DNA from: an uncultured Pseudomonadota bacterium
GTDB lineage: Bacteria; Bdellovibrionota_B; Oligoflexia; Oligoflexales; CAILAO01
NCBI GenBank assembly: GCA_903832105.1
Contig: CAILAO010000625.1
Span: 1-5,400, forward strand
DNA: 5,400 bases
Direction: 5' to 3'
Shown in pieces: positions 1-5,400 of the stretch. How positions within the stretch are numbered: position 1 is the first letter of the stretch; every line of letters begins with the position of its first letter. The notes beneath the pieces were generated by a model. That model searched no databases. It worked only from the letters and a program-made list of their open reading frames with translations, and had not been told where the DNA came from. The translations under genes and the position numbers were made by a program.

Positions 1-861
1 GGAACTACAAAGGGTCTTCCATCTGATATTAAAAATAGCTTTATAAGACTTGGAATCTACCATCTTCTTATTGTGAGCGGTCTTCATATCTCGCTGGTCA
101 GTTGGGCTTTGACGTTTATATTTCGTCTGCCTTGGCAAGTGGCCTACGCTGTTAGATTGATTTCGCCCTCACGATGGGTCCTTATTGCGTCTAGTATTGA
201 CGTACTGTCTGCGGTCATGGCCGTGATCTATGGATTTTCGACGGGCATGACCTCACCAGCCCAGCGTTCTGTTCTTTTGTTTTCGACCCTCAGGCTGAGC
301 CGCGTGTTCACGGGACAGGTTCCTCTGCGGAAGCGGCTCCTGCTTTCAGCGGTGTTGCAGGCAACCTTTTTTCCTCTGGGATTTTTTAGTATCGGAACAT
401 TGATGAGTTGGACCGCTTATTTGATTTTGATCTCAATGTCGCTGGAAGTTGGGAAACAATTGCATGAAAGCACTTTAAAACGATTCTTGCGGTCAATCGG
501 ACACACATTTAAGTCTCAAGCTAAACTAACGGTTCTCGCCGCCGCGTGTTTTGGTCAATTTGCTTTTGTTGGCCTTATCACCAATGCCATTTTCATCCCG
601 ACTTTCCCCATTGTTTTGCTCTCCTCTGTTATTCTCCTTTTCTGGCAGGATCCGACCAGTATTCTGGTAAATATTGCCCTGTCGTTTCACCAGTGGCTTT
701 TCCTCATCATCACTGAACTTGGCGATTTATGCGCGGATAGACCCTGGCTTTTTCTCGAACTGACACCGGAAAATTTCATTATTAGAAGCATCACGATTCT
801 AGCGGCGGGTTTGATTTGGCTAAACTTGGTACGGTCGATTAGTCAGAAAGACGTATTATAA
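1..861 (+). CDS. comEC: ComEC/Rec2-type DNA uptake channel, C-terminal part (5' end outside window)
   Basis: Inner-membrane channel that passes single-stranded DNA into the cytoplasm during natural transformation. The frame is open from base 1, giving 286 visible residues; the first codon is off the window, and the GTG at 73 lies inside a conserved motif, so it is not the start. Visible motifs of the Competence domain are HLLIVSGLH (fragment residues 21-29), GFSTGMTSPAQRS (78-90), matching the family's G-S-x-x-R block, and NAIFIP (195-200), matching the N-x-x-x-IP block. Hydrophobic membrane segments lie around 30-45, 56-78, 112-150, 175-215, 220-240 and 259-276. The protein stops about 10 residues after the last one. 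Longer ComEC proteins continue into a metallo-beta-lactamase-like domain; this one has none, so it is a short form. It ends tail to tail with the phosphodiesterase gene, overlapping it by 6 bp. The family call is firm; transport activity is inferred. Confidence 0.9.
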   Translation, partial: GTTKGLPSDIKNSFIRLGIYHLLIVSGLHISLVSWALTFIFRLPWQVAYAVRLISPSRWVLIASSIDVLSAVMAVIYGFSTGMTSPAQRSVLLFSTLRLSRVFTGQVPLRKRLLLSAVLQATFFPLGFFSIGTLMSWTAYLILISMSLEVGKQLHESTLKRFLRSIGHTFKSQAKLTVLAAACFGQFAFVGLITNAIFIPTFPIVLLSSVILLFWQDPTSILVNIALSFHQWLFLIITELGDLCADRPWLFLELTPENFIIRSITILAAGLIWLNLVRSISQKDVL

Positions 862-2073
862 GATATAAAGAGGTACAAACATCTCATCACTACTTAATCC
901 ACCGTGATGACCAACGCATTTGTGCTGCTTTTTTTGAGGGTAGTTGCAGTAAATGGTACCGCGATGTTTCGGAATTGCCCAGAAGGTCCCTAGGCGGTTT
1001 TTTGCCTCTTCTTCTAGTTTTTCTAACGTTAAAGAATCTCCAAACAATCCGAGAGAGAATATCTCTGAAGAGGTCAAAAGAACAAATTCGTCACCAAAGC
1101 GATCCAGAAATGCCTTTTTAAACTCATCATCATGTCCTTCTTTCACGTGAAAAATCGGCGTTCGCTTCTCACCGGTTGGGAACGTATTGAGCATCGCTAA
1201 AAGTGGGTCGTCAGGTTCAAGAATCATCTTTGGTTCCGGTGAAGAATCGATTTGACCATGATCCGCCGTTACCAACATTCTGACATCTTTCGAAAGCACG
1301 CGAGCTATGCGCTCGATCGCGCGATTGACCGATTTCAGGCATTCAAGCGTGCTCGGTGCCGCGGGACCTTTTTCATGACAAAGAGAATCCAAGACCGGAA
1401 AATAAAAATATAAAAAAGTTCTCTCTACCGCTTTCGATGTGAGTTCGATCGTCTTCGCAACGGCATCATTTAAATTTTGATAGCCAACACGTGTCCCAGA
1501 ACCGCAAAAATAAGTCGTATAAACGCTTCCTTCGAATTGGGCAGGATGGAGGAAGAGATGTTTAAATTCCGCTGAACGCGGAAGACTTGGCTTAAGAAAG
1601 ACGTCTCGATCTGAAACGTTAAACTCTTTTAATGGTCGTTCACTTACTGATTCGACAAAAGGCAACGGTTGGACCGAAAGATTATGTTTTTTTAGAAAGA
1701 TGTTCCACGAATGAATTCCGTGCTCTACTGGCCAGACTGCTGTTGCAAGGGTCGTTAAGGCTGCCGATGTGCCGGAGGGGAAAACAGACTTTAAAACAAG
1801 TGGTTCTTTTTGACCGAGGAAAGAATGCTTCTCAAGTCGGTCAATAAAACACATTCCCATGGCATCGATAAGGATCAGCACGATATGGCGAGAGTCTTCT
1901 ATTTTAGAACAAAGGCCATCAATAAGGCCTTGCCGGCCACTCGTTTTTTCGAAGGACATATTAAGTTTTTGCGCCAAGGCGCGAGAAAAATCATAAAGAC
2001 AGGGGGCTTCGTTACCTAAGAAATGGACATTTCCACTTCGCTGCCATTCCCTCAAACGATCACATTCACTCAT
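856..2073 (-). CDS. Alkaline-phosphatase-superfamily phosphodiesterase (type I phosphodiesterase/nucleotide pyrophosphatase-like)
   Basis: A 405-residue metal-dependent phosphoester hydrolase; the substrate is unknown. All seven metal and nucleophile positions expected in the nucleotide pyrophosphatase/phosphodiesterase fold can be seen: D70 (LILIDAMG), T102 as nucleophile (FPSGTSAALTTL, 98-109), D229 and H233 (PVLDSLCHEKGP), D271 and H272 (VTADHGQID), and H390 (GHHGGLSSDEM). VEHGI at 116-120 is the usual block after the nucleophile. The eukaryotic-type T-F-P-N-H context is replaced by T-S-A-A-L, as in a bacterial subgroup whose substrates are mostly unassigned. There is no signal peptide or membrane helix, so it should be cytoplasmic. 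The ATG lies 19 bp after the stop of the TPR lipoprotein gene and has no clear Shine-Dalgarno, which suggests co-transcription and perhaps coupled translation. Its TAA overlaps the comEC stop. The superfamily call is secure; nucleotide pyrophosphatase activity is only one possibility. Confidence 0.87.
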   Translation of the reverse strand: MSECDRLREWQRSGNVHFLGNEAPCLYDFSRALAQKLNMSFEKTSGRQGLIDGLCSKIEDSRHIVLILIDAMGMCFIDRLEKHSFLGQKEPLVLKSVFPSGTSAALTTLATAVWPVEHGIHSWNIFLKKHNLSVQPLPFVESVSERPLKEFNVSDRDVFLKPSLPRSAEFKHLFLHPAQFEGSVYTTYFCGSGTRVGYQNLNDAVAKTIELTSKAVERTFLYFYFPVLDSLCHEKGPAAPSTLECLKSVNRAIERIARVLSKDVRMLVTADHGQIDSSPEPKMILEPDDPLLAMLNTFPTGEKRTPIFHVKEGHDDEFKKAFLDRFGDEFVLLTSSEIFSLGLFGDSLTLEKLEEEAKNRLGTFWAIPKHRGTIYCNYPQKKQHKCVGHHGGLSSDEMFVPLYIL

Positions 2074-2092
2074 GACAATAATTCACTTTGTG

Positions 2093-2929
2093 CTATCGCT
2101 GACTCTTTGAAGATTTTCTCTTCTGTTGTAAGGAAGAAAGAATTTTTAAGTGGTTGTCTGCCGTTGTATAGATGCGAGTATCTAAGCCATCTGTCGCCAT
2201 GAAGCTTTTTACAAGGGTCATTGCCTCGTTCCAACGTCCCTCTTTGGCGAGTTGAATGCTCAATGCCTCTATTGGCTCGAAGCAACTCCTACACGCATCC
2301 TTGGCGCGATCTAAATAATCCCTCGCATTCGCAGATCGTCCCATCTTCTTATAGACGACTCCTAACTGAAGAAGACTTATATAAAATACCGGATTTTCTT
2401 CGAGTCCCTTTTTGTAATAGTACTCAGCTTTTTCCAAGACTCCCTTTTTCTCGTTTATCAACCCAAGATTATGATAAACGCGTTCTCGATTCTGATACTC
2501 CGAAAACTCCGACGTTTTCAAAAGAGACAAAAGAATTTTTTCCGCCTTATCGTACTCACCCATATCAATGTGCGCTGAACTTAGGTTGAGGGAGATATAG
2601 ATCGCTGGTTTCAATTTATAAGCCTGCTTTAAGTACTCAAGCCCTCTTTTGGCATTTTTGAGCGCTATCTGAGTGAGGCCCATTAAGTTATACAGATCGG
2701 CGTCTTTAGGATTGACTCGAAGCAATTCGCGCAGTTCACCAAGCGCCTTGACGGGCTCACCAGAATTCAAATAATTAAGCACGATTTCCTTTTGGGATTG
2801 AAGGATATCCATTTCTTTGGTCGATGAATCCTGATTAAGAGTCTGGCACCCAATCATTAATAGGAGGGACCCAGCAAAGATTCCCCAGAGAATCCAAAAG
2901 CCAAAAATGCTTCTAGCGTTCCTAGTCAT
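2093..2929 (-). CDS. TPR lipoprotein of the PilF/PilW/Tgl type IV pilus pilotin family
   Basis: Probable outer-membrane lipoprotein that helps the PilQ secretin of the type IV pilus assemble, as known for PilF in Pseudomonas and Tgl in Myxococcus. The 278-residue protein begins with a basic stretch (MTRNARS), a hydrophobic core (8-26) and a lipobox-like MIGC with the lipidated Cys at 28. Gln at +2 fits outer-membrane sorting. Residues about 43-250 hold six TPR-like helical pairs (approximately 43-76, 77-110, 111-146, 150-183, 184-217, 218-250), with signature blocks such as GEYDKAEKIL, KKGVLEKAEYYYKKGLEENP and GRSANARDYLDRA. Number and spacing resemble PilF. A Cys pair (C212, C216) is present. 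The ATG is fixed by AAGGAG nine bases upstream. It heads a two-gene unit with the phosphodiesterase and is divergent from the rodZ-like gene, a typical pilF partner. Generic TPR lipoproteins can look similar, so the pilus role is inferred. Confidence 0.75.
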   Translation of the reverse strand: MTRNARSIFGFWILWGIFAGSLLLMIGCQTLNQDSSTKEMDILQSQKEIVLNYLNSGEPVKALGELRELLRVNPKDADLYNLMGLTQIALKNAKRGLEYLKQAYKLKPAIYISLNLSSAHIDMGEYDKAEKILLSLLKTSEFSEYQNRERVYHNLGLINEKKGVLEKAEYYYKKGLEENPVFYISLLQLGVVYKKMGRSANARDYLDRAKDACRSCFEPIEALSIQLAKEGRWNEAMTLVKSFMATDGLDTRIYTTADNHLKILSSLQQKRKSSKSQR

Positions 2930-2938
2930 AAGTTTGAA

Positions 2939-2944
2939 CTCCTT
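2939..2944 (-). promoter_or_regulatory. Shine-Dalgarno of the TPR lipoprotein gene
   Basis: On the minus strand this reads AAGGAG, nine bases before the ATG at 2929. It is among the strongest ribosome binding sites in the window and fixes the start of the lipoprotein gene. Confidence 0.75.
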
Positions 2945-2957
2945 AAGTCTAAGGTAA

Positions 2958-2966
2958 ATTTTATCA
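2958..2966 (-). promoter_or_regulatory. Candidate extended -10 promoter for the lipoprotein-phosphodiesterase unit
   Basis: The minus strand reads TGATAAAAT: a TG-n extension followed by TAAAAT, five of six matches to TATAAT. No good -35 box lies 16-18 bases upstream, which is common for extended -10 promoters. A transcript starting near 2951 would have a leader of about 20 nt carrying the AAGGAG site. This is read from sequence only. Confidence 0.4.
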
Positions 2967-2978
2967 GAAGCTTGGCGA

Positions 2979-3013
2979 GACCGCTTGCGATTACTTTCGT
3001 TCGCAGCTTGGTC
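2979..3013. repeat. Interrupted inverted repeat in the divergent control region
   Basis: GACC (2979-2982) and TGCGA (2986-2990) are mirrored by TCGCA (3001-3005) and GGTC (3010-3013), with a 3/4-base internal mismatch and a 10-base centre. It lies just upstream of the candidate lipoprotein -10 and upstream of rodZ. It could be a regulator's operator for the divergent pair or a chance dyad; there is no T-run, so it is not a terminator. Confidence 0.35.
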
Positions 3014-3077
3014 ATGGCATATCGCTTTGATTTCATTTCAAAAAGACCGCTCAGGCAATTTTCATTGTTCAATTCAT

Positions 3078-3083
3078 TATAAA
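3078..3083 (+). promoter_or_regulatory. Weak candidate -10 for the rodZ-like gene
   Basis: TATAAA matches the -10 consensus at five of six positions, but no convincing -35 box is found at normal spacing. A transcript from it would begin near 3090, so the ATG at 3091 would be almost leaderless while starts at 3110 or 3151 would have a normal leader. Confidence 0.25.
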
Positions 3084-3090
3084 CTATGGT

Positions 3091-4296
3091 ATGAAAGAGG
3101 AGTATTACGGTGATTTCACAGTGCAAAATAAAAGTTTACGTAGAGATTCTATGGACTTAGAGTCAATAAAGATATTGGAAGAGCGGCGCCTTGCATTTGG
3201 CCGTGAGCTGCAGGCTAAAAGAGCAGAGCGGGGTTTTTCACGAGAAGACTTGGCTTATACGACGAGGATCTCGTTATCATTTGTTGAAGCCCTTGAAGAA
3301 GGAAAATTCCACGATTTACCTGGTGTTGTTTTTGGCAAGGGGTTCGTTAAAAATATCGTGAAGATTTTGGATTTTGATTCTCATGATATTCTCGAAGCCT
3401 ATGATCGCTGCTGGGATCCCTCAGATAGTAGGTTAAAGGACCTCCCCAAAGGCACAAGACCTGTAAAACCACCAAAATATGATCTTGCAAACACGATGTC
3501 TGAATTTGTGCGATTGCTCTTTGCCGTTCCTCCTCGAATGGTCATTTGGCCCGCTGTTGTGTTATTTGGTGTTGCGACTATTATCACCCTATCACTCTAT
3601 TTGAATCCCAGAACTGTCGTCGAGGGGTTGCGAGAAAAAAGTCACGGTATTGCCACAAATTGGCATCAACACGTCGATAGGTTTAGAAATGGCTCCTGGT
3701 TTCATAGATCTAAGGTGATTTCTGGAACTGGGAAAACCGCCACGTCCTCCTATACTCCCACCGAGTTGACCGATCGGGGTGCCATTGATGACACAATATC
3801 AGGCCTCGAATTAACAACACCCCAAGATCAGCCGGAACTTCTCGATTCCGCACTGACCGCGATGGAAGATCTCGCGGCACCTACTATCACCACCAATGAG
3901 GTTTCGCCTCCAAAGGTTCCTGAAGAGCGCACAAAAATAGCGAAAGAGCCGATCGCAAAAAAAGCGCCAGAAAAGAAAGTAAACATCACGAATAGCGATC
4001 GAACACTAAAAATTGTTACCACCCAAGGAATCGCTGAGAAAAAGTCGCTCAAGGTTGTCGTCCGTTCGCCAGTCGTCCTCAGGATCAAACTTGATAAGGA
4101 CGAGGGCTCGACAGAAACCTATTACCCGAGGACTTATCAGTTTCACTTTTGGGATGAGGCACAACTTATTATTTTTGATACAGCAGCTGCTGAAGTTTGG
4201 CTTAATGACAAAATAATTAGGCCTTTCGGAGAAAAAGGGAAGATCCAACGAATCAGTCTTTCTTCAAAAAATCTCAATACTCCCAGATCTCTTTAA
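3091..4296 (+). CDS. rodZ: RodZ-like protein: cytoplasmic HTH, one membrane helix, periplasmic DUF4115-type domain
   Basis: Bitopic inner-membrane protein expected to connect the MreB cytoskeleton with the cell-wall elongation complex and so help set rod shape. In the 401-residue longest reading, residues about 35-105 form the RodZ-type helix-turn-helix (FGRELQAKRAERGFS, then DLAYTTRISLSFVEALEEG, FGKGFVKNI and a final helix). A single hydrophobic helix lies at 150-171. Residues 172-315 are a low-complexity linker, Lys/Pro/Glu-rich at 272-297. Residues about 316-390 are beta-rich and end in the AEVWLNDKIIRPFG turn typical of the C-terminal DUF4115 domain. The start is unsettled. ATG 3091 has no ribosome binding site, and a strong AAGAGGAG lies just inside it. 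Met21 (ATG 3151), with a weak AGAG five bases upstream, removes only residues ahead of the HTH and may be the true start. It is divergent from the PilF-like gene. RodZ family is likely; the shape role is inferred. Confidence 0.8.
   Translation: MKEEYYGDFTVQNKSLRRDSMDLESIKILEERRLAFGRELQAKRAERGFSREDLAYTTRISLSFVEALEEGKFHDLPGVVFGKGFVKNIVKILDFDSHDILEAYDRCWDPSDSRLKDLPKGTRPVKPPKYDLANTMSEFVRLLFAVPPRMVIWPAVVLFGVATIITLSLYLNPRTVVEGLREKSHGIATNWHQHVDRFRNGSWFHRSKVISGTGKTATSSYTPTELTDRGAIDDTISGLELTTPQDQPELLDSALTAMEDLAAPTITTNEVSPPKVPEERTKIAKEPIAKKAPEKKVNITNSDRTLKIVTTQGIAEKKSLKVVVRSPVVLRIKLDKDEGSTETYYPRTYQFHFWDEAQLIIFDTAAAEVWLNDKIIRPFGEKGKIQRISLSSKNLNTPRSL
3095..3102 (+). promoter_or_regulatory. Strong Shine-Dalgarno inside the 5' end of the rodZ reading frame
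   Basis: AAGAGGAG lies downstream of the ATG at 3091. Seven bases on is a GTG at 3110 in a different frame, opening a 16-codon leader frame that ends at 3160. In-frame rodZ starts sit 18 bases (GTG 3121) or 48 bases (ATG 3151) further on. The site argues against 3091 as the true start. Confidence 0.4.
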
Positions 4297-4327
4297 AATA
4301 TCTTTCATTTCAGTTGGTTATTAGTTT

Positions 4328-4358
4328 CTCGCGCTCGCTGTCTGAGTCTTTTTTTTTT
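4328..4358 (+). terminator. Possible weak Rho-independent terminator after rodZ
   Basis: CTC at 4328-4330 can pair with GAG at 4344-4346, extended by G-U pairs and one further C-G pair around mismatches, followed at once by TC and a run of ten T (4349-4358). The stem is poor, but the T-run is the longest in the window and begins about 50 bases after the rodZ stop. It could also be simple slippage-prone sequence. Confidence 0.35.
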
Positions 4359-4594
4359 GTCCACCCTAAAGTCCTTCTGCAAAGTTCCGAAAGCAAGAAT
4401 GAAGGTTGCAATATATCTTCGTAGGTGATTGGTGGGCAGGATTTGAAGGTCATGAAAATGGCCAGAATTCGTGCGGAGATGGATGGGAATTTGTGCGGGT
4501 CCATGAAGGACCGAATCGCCATGAGGGCGGTTTTATAGTCTCCTTACCTATCAGTTTCCAAACATTCATGTTATTTAGGGAGTTAATGTTGGTT

Positions 4595-4610
4595 TTAGGC
4601 TTGCGCCTAA
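4595..4610. repeat. Perfect 6-bp hairpin upstream of panC
   Basis: TTAGGC (4595-4600) and GCCTAA (4605-4610) are exact inverted copies around a TTGC loop, 41 bases before the panC ATG. A T6 run follows at 4626-4631 but lies 15 bases past the stem, too far for a standard terminator. It may be an operator or a leader-RNA structure. Confidence 0.4.
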
Positions 4611-4640
4611 TTGGGTCGACGGCTATTTTTTAAGGCATCA

Positions 4641-4655
4641 ATGGCATCCCGATGA
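4641..4655 (+). other. Four-codon mini-ORF overlapping the panC start
   Basis: ATG-GCA-TCC-CGA-TGA is preceded by AAGG (4632-4635) at five-base spacing, and its TGA overlaps the panC ATG as ATGA. panC's own ATG is 16 bases from that AAGG and has no better site, so ribosomes could initiate here and re-initiate on panC. It may also be chance. Confidence 0.3.
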
Positions 4656-5400
4656 AACCCGCAATATTAGCATCCCTGGGCGACGTCTCAGAATACTCCC
4701 AACAATTGAGAGCTGAAGGTCGAACGCTTGCCTTTGTGCCCACCATGGGAGCGCTCCACGATGGTCATCTTTCTCTCGTAAAAACAGGTAAAAACGTTGC
4801 TTCCGACGTCCTCGTAAGTATTTTTGTTAATCCAACTCAATTCGGTCAGAATGAAGATTTTTCAAAATACCCTCGAACCCTAGAGGCCGATGTAGAAAAG
4901 CTCGCCGAAGCGGGTACCAATGCTGTCTTCACCCCTTCGACTAACGATATCTATCCGGACGGCTATCAAACAACCGTCATTAATCGCGCCTTGTCACAAG
5001 ATTTGTGCGGTAGGTCGCGGCCAGGGCATTTTGAAGGTGTTCTTACGGTTGTTTTAAAACTTTTTAACATCGTCAGACCGCATTACGCTATTTTTGGTAA
5101 AAAGGATTATCAACAGTGGCGCTTGATTGAGAGCATGGTTAGGGATTTTAATCTCGATTCTAAAATTGTAGGTGCCGTAATCGTTCGGGAGGTGAACGGT
5201 CTCGCGATGAGTAGCCGTAACCAATACTTTTCGCCCGAAGAACGTTTAAAAGCTGGAATTATCTTCAAAGCTCTAAATGCTGCAAAAGAGTGCGCCAAAG
5301 CCGGTTGTCGAGATGTAGCAGTACTTTTGAGTGCTGCAACTAAAGTTCTTAACGAGTGCCCAGAACTGACACGGGAATACTTGGAAATTCGGAGCCAAAA
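4652..5400 (+). CDS. panC: Pantothenate synthetase, 3' end outside window
   Basis: Cytoplasmic enzyme joining D-pantoate and beta-alanine with ATP, through a pantoyl-adenylate intermediate, to give pantothenate (vitamin B5) for coenzyme A. The 249 visible residues run without interruption to the window edge. Hallmarks in order are FVPTMGALHDGHLSLV (28-43) with the HIGH-like H36 and H39, VSIFVNPTQFG (55-65), CGRSRPGHFEGV (119-130), FGKKDYQQ (148-155) and the KMSKS-like LAMSSRNQYFS (184-194). Family members are about 280 residues, so only the last 30-40 are missing. ATG 4652 is the only usable start: an in-frame TAA lies at 4631, and PTMG at residue 30 matches the usual N-terminal length. No panB or panD is visible alongside. 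Ribosome entry may depend on the mini-ORF that overlaps the ATG. Confidence 0.97.
   Translation, partial: MKPAILASLGDVSEYSQQLRAEGRTLAFVPTMGALHDGHLSLVKTGKNVASDVLVSIFVNPTQFGQNEDFSKYPRTLEADVEKLAEAGTNAVFTPSTNDIYPDGYQTTVINRALSQDLCGRSRPGHFEGVLTVVLKLFNIVRPHYAIFGKKDYQQWRLIESMVRDFNLDSKIVGAVIVREVNGLAMSSRNQYFSPEERLKAGIIFKALNAAKECAKAGCRDVAVLLSAATKVLNECPELTREYLEIRSQ

Larger units (their letters stand above)
4297..4651. other. 355-bp stretch between rodZ and panC without a supported gene
   Basis: Contents seen: a possible terminator with a 10-T run near the rodZ end, a 70-codon open frame on the minus strand (4310-4522), a 75-codon frame on the plus strand (4406-4633, TTG start), and a short plus-strand frame from GTG 4425 to TAG 4538 with purine-first codons. 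None has a well-placed ribosome binding site or a recognisable family. A minus-strand AAGGAG at 4539-4544 has no start codon within normal reach. Nearer panC are a perfect 6-bp hairpin and a 4-codon mini-ORF. The stretch is longer than the other gaps here and may hold the panC promoter, a small gene or a decayed gene. Confidence 0.5.

Noticed and set aside
914..935. A T7 run after a short GCA/TGC inverted repeat that might terminate comEC transcripts.
   Set aside because: The stem is only three base pairs and the site lies inside the convergent phosphodiesterase coding region, where the T-run is read as Lys codons.
2070..2285. A 71-codon minus-strand frame inside and past the end of the lipoprotein gene.
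   Set aside because: It overlaps the TPR reading frame in another register and has no family resemblance; it is a shadow of that gene.
2221..2589. A 122-codon plus-strand frame opposite the TPR gene.
   Set aside because: It is antisense to clear TPR repeats; its Pro/Ser/Arg/Leu-rich make-up is what TPR codons give when read backward.
2926..3126. A 66-codon minus-strand frame whose TGA overlaps the lipoprotein ATG as ATGA.
   Set aside because: The overlap looks like operon coupling, but the frame runs across the divergent control region and into the rodZ 5' end, contains the candidate -10 and ribosome binding site, and none of its Met codons has a Shine-Dalgarno or a recognisable family.
3828..4248. 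Two overlapping minus-strand frames (86 and 80 codons) opposite rodZ.
   Set aside because: They lie opposite the well-supported RodZ linker and C-terminal domain, with composition explained by complementing Lys/Pro/Glu codons.
4452..4538. A 28-codon Met-rich frame starting MKMARIRAEM.
   Set aside because: Its GAAGG site is only two bases from the ATG, too close to work, and the peptide resembles nothing I recognise; treated only as part of the unexplained gap.
4534..4539. TATAGT as a -10 box for panC.
   Set aside because: It is a good hexamer, but no -35 lies at normal spacing and there is no TG extension; it also sits over the end of a short open frame.

Overview
The window looks like ordinary chromosomal DNA of a Gram-negative bacterium. 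Gene density is high, base composition is moderate (roughly mid-40s % G+C by eye), and the pili, rod-shape and natural-transformation families are all typical of proteobacteria-like lineages. A lipoprotein with a lipobox and Gln at +2, a RodZ-type cytoskeletal protein and a PilF/PilW/Tgl-type TPR protein all imply a cell with an outer membrane and a type IV pilus. A ComEC without a hydrolase domain is compatible with the Bdellovibrionota/deltaproteobacterial area, but that placement is an inference; no 16S or other marker is present. I see no insertion sequence, CRISPR array, tRNA, rRNA or phage gene.

Layout: (1) 1-861, plus strand: the 3' part of comEC, the DNA-uptake channel, cut by the window's left edge. 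(2) 856-2073 and 2093-2929, both minus: a two-gene unit read right to left, first a TPR pilotin-like lipoprotein and then, 19 bp on, a cytoplasmic alkaline-phosphatase-superfamily phosphodiesterase. The phosphodiesterase converges on comEC with a 6-bp overlap made of the palindrome TTATAA, which supplies both stop codons. (3) 2930-3150: divergent control region with a good ribosome binding site and extended -10 for the lipoprotein, a dyad, and an unsettled start for rodZ. (4) 3091-4296, plus: a rodZ-like gene (cytoplasmic HTH, one membrane helix, periplasmic C-terminal domain). (5) 4297-4651: a 355-bp gap with a possible terminator, weak coding-like stretches on both strands, a small hairpin and a 4-codon mini-ORF. 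(6) 4652-5400, plus: panC, pantothenate synthetase, lacking only its last few dozen codons at the right edge.

How they fit: the PilF-like lipoprotein and RodZ are neighbours in many proteobacteria (in pseudomonads pilF and the rodZ homologue sit in tandem between rlmN and ispG). Here they remain neighbours but are divergent. The lipoprotein would help the secretin of the type IV pilus assemble in the outer membrane, RodZ would link MreB to the cell-wall elongation machinery, and ComEC would carry DNA brought in by such pili through the inner membrane. The phosphodiesterase has no known link to pili; its placement downstream of the pilotin is the least explained part of the gene content. panC is a separate housekeeping gene of coenzyme A synthesis. 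I found no convincing evidence of a new multi-gene system; the worthwhile questions are the phosphodiesterase's substrate, the rodZ and panC leader regions, and the unexplained gap.
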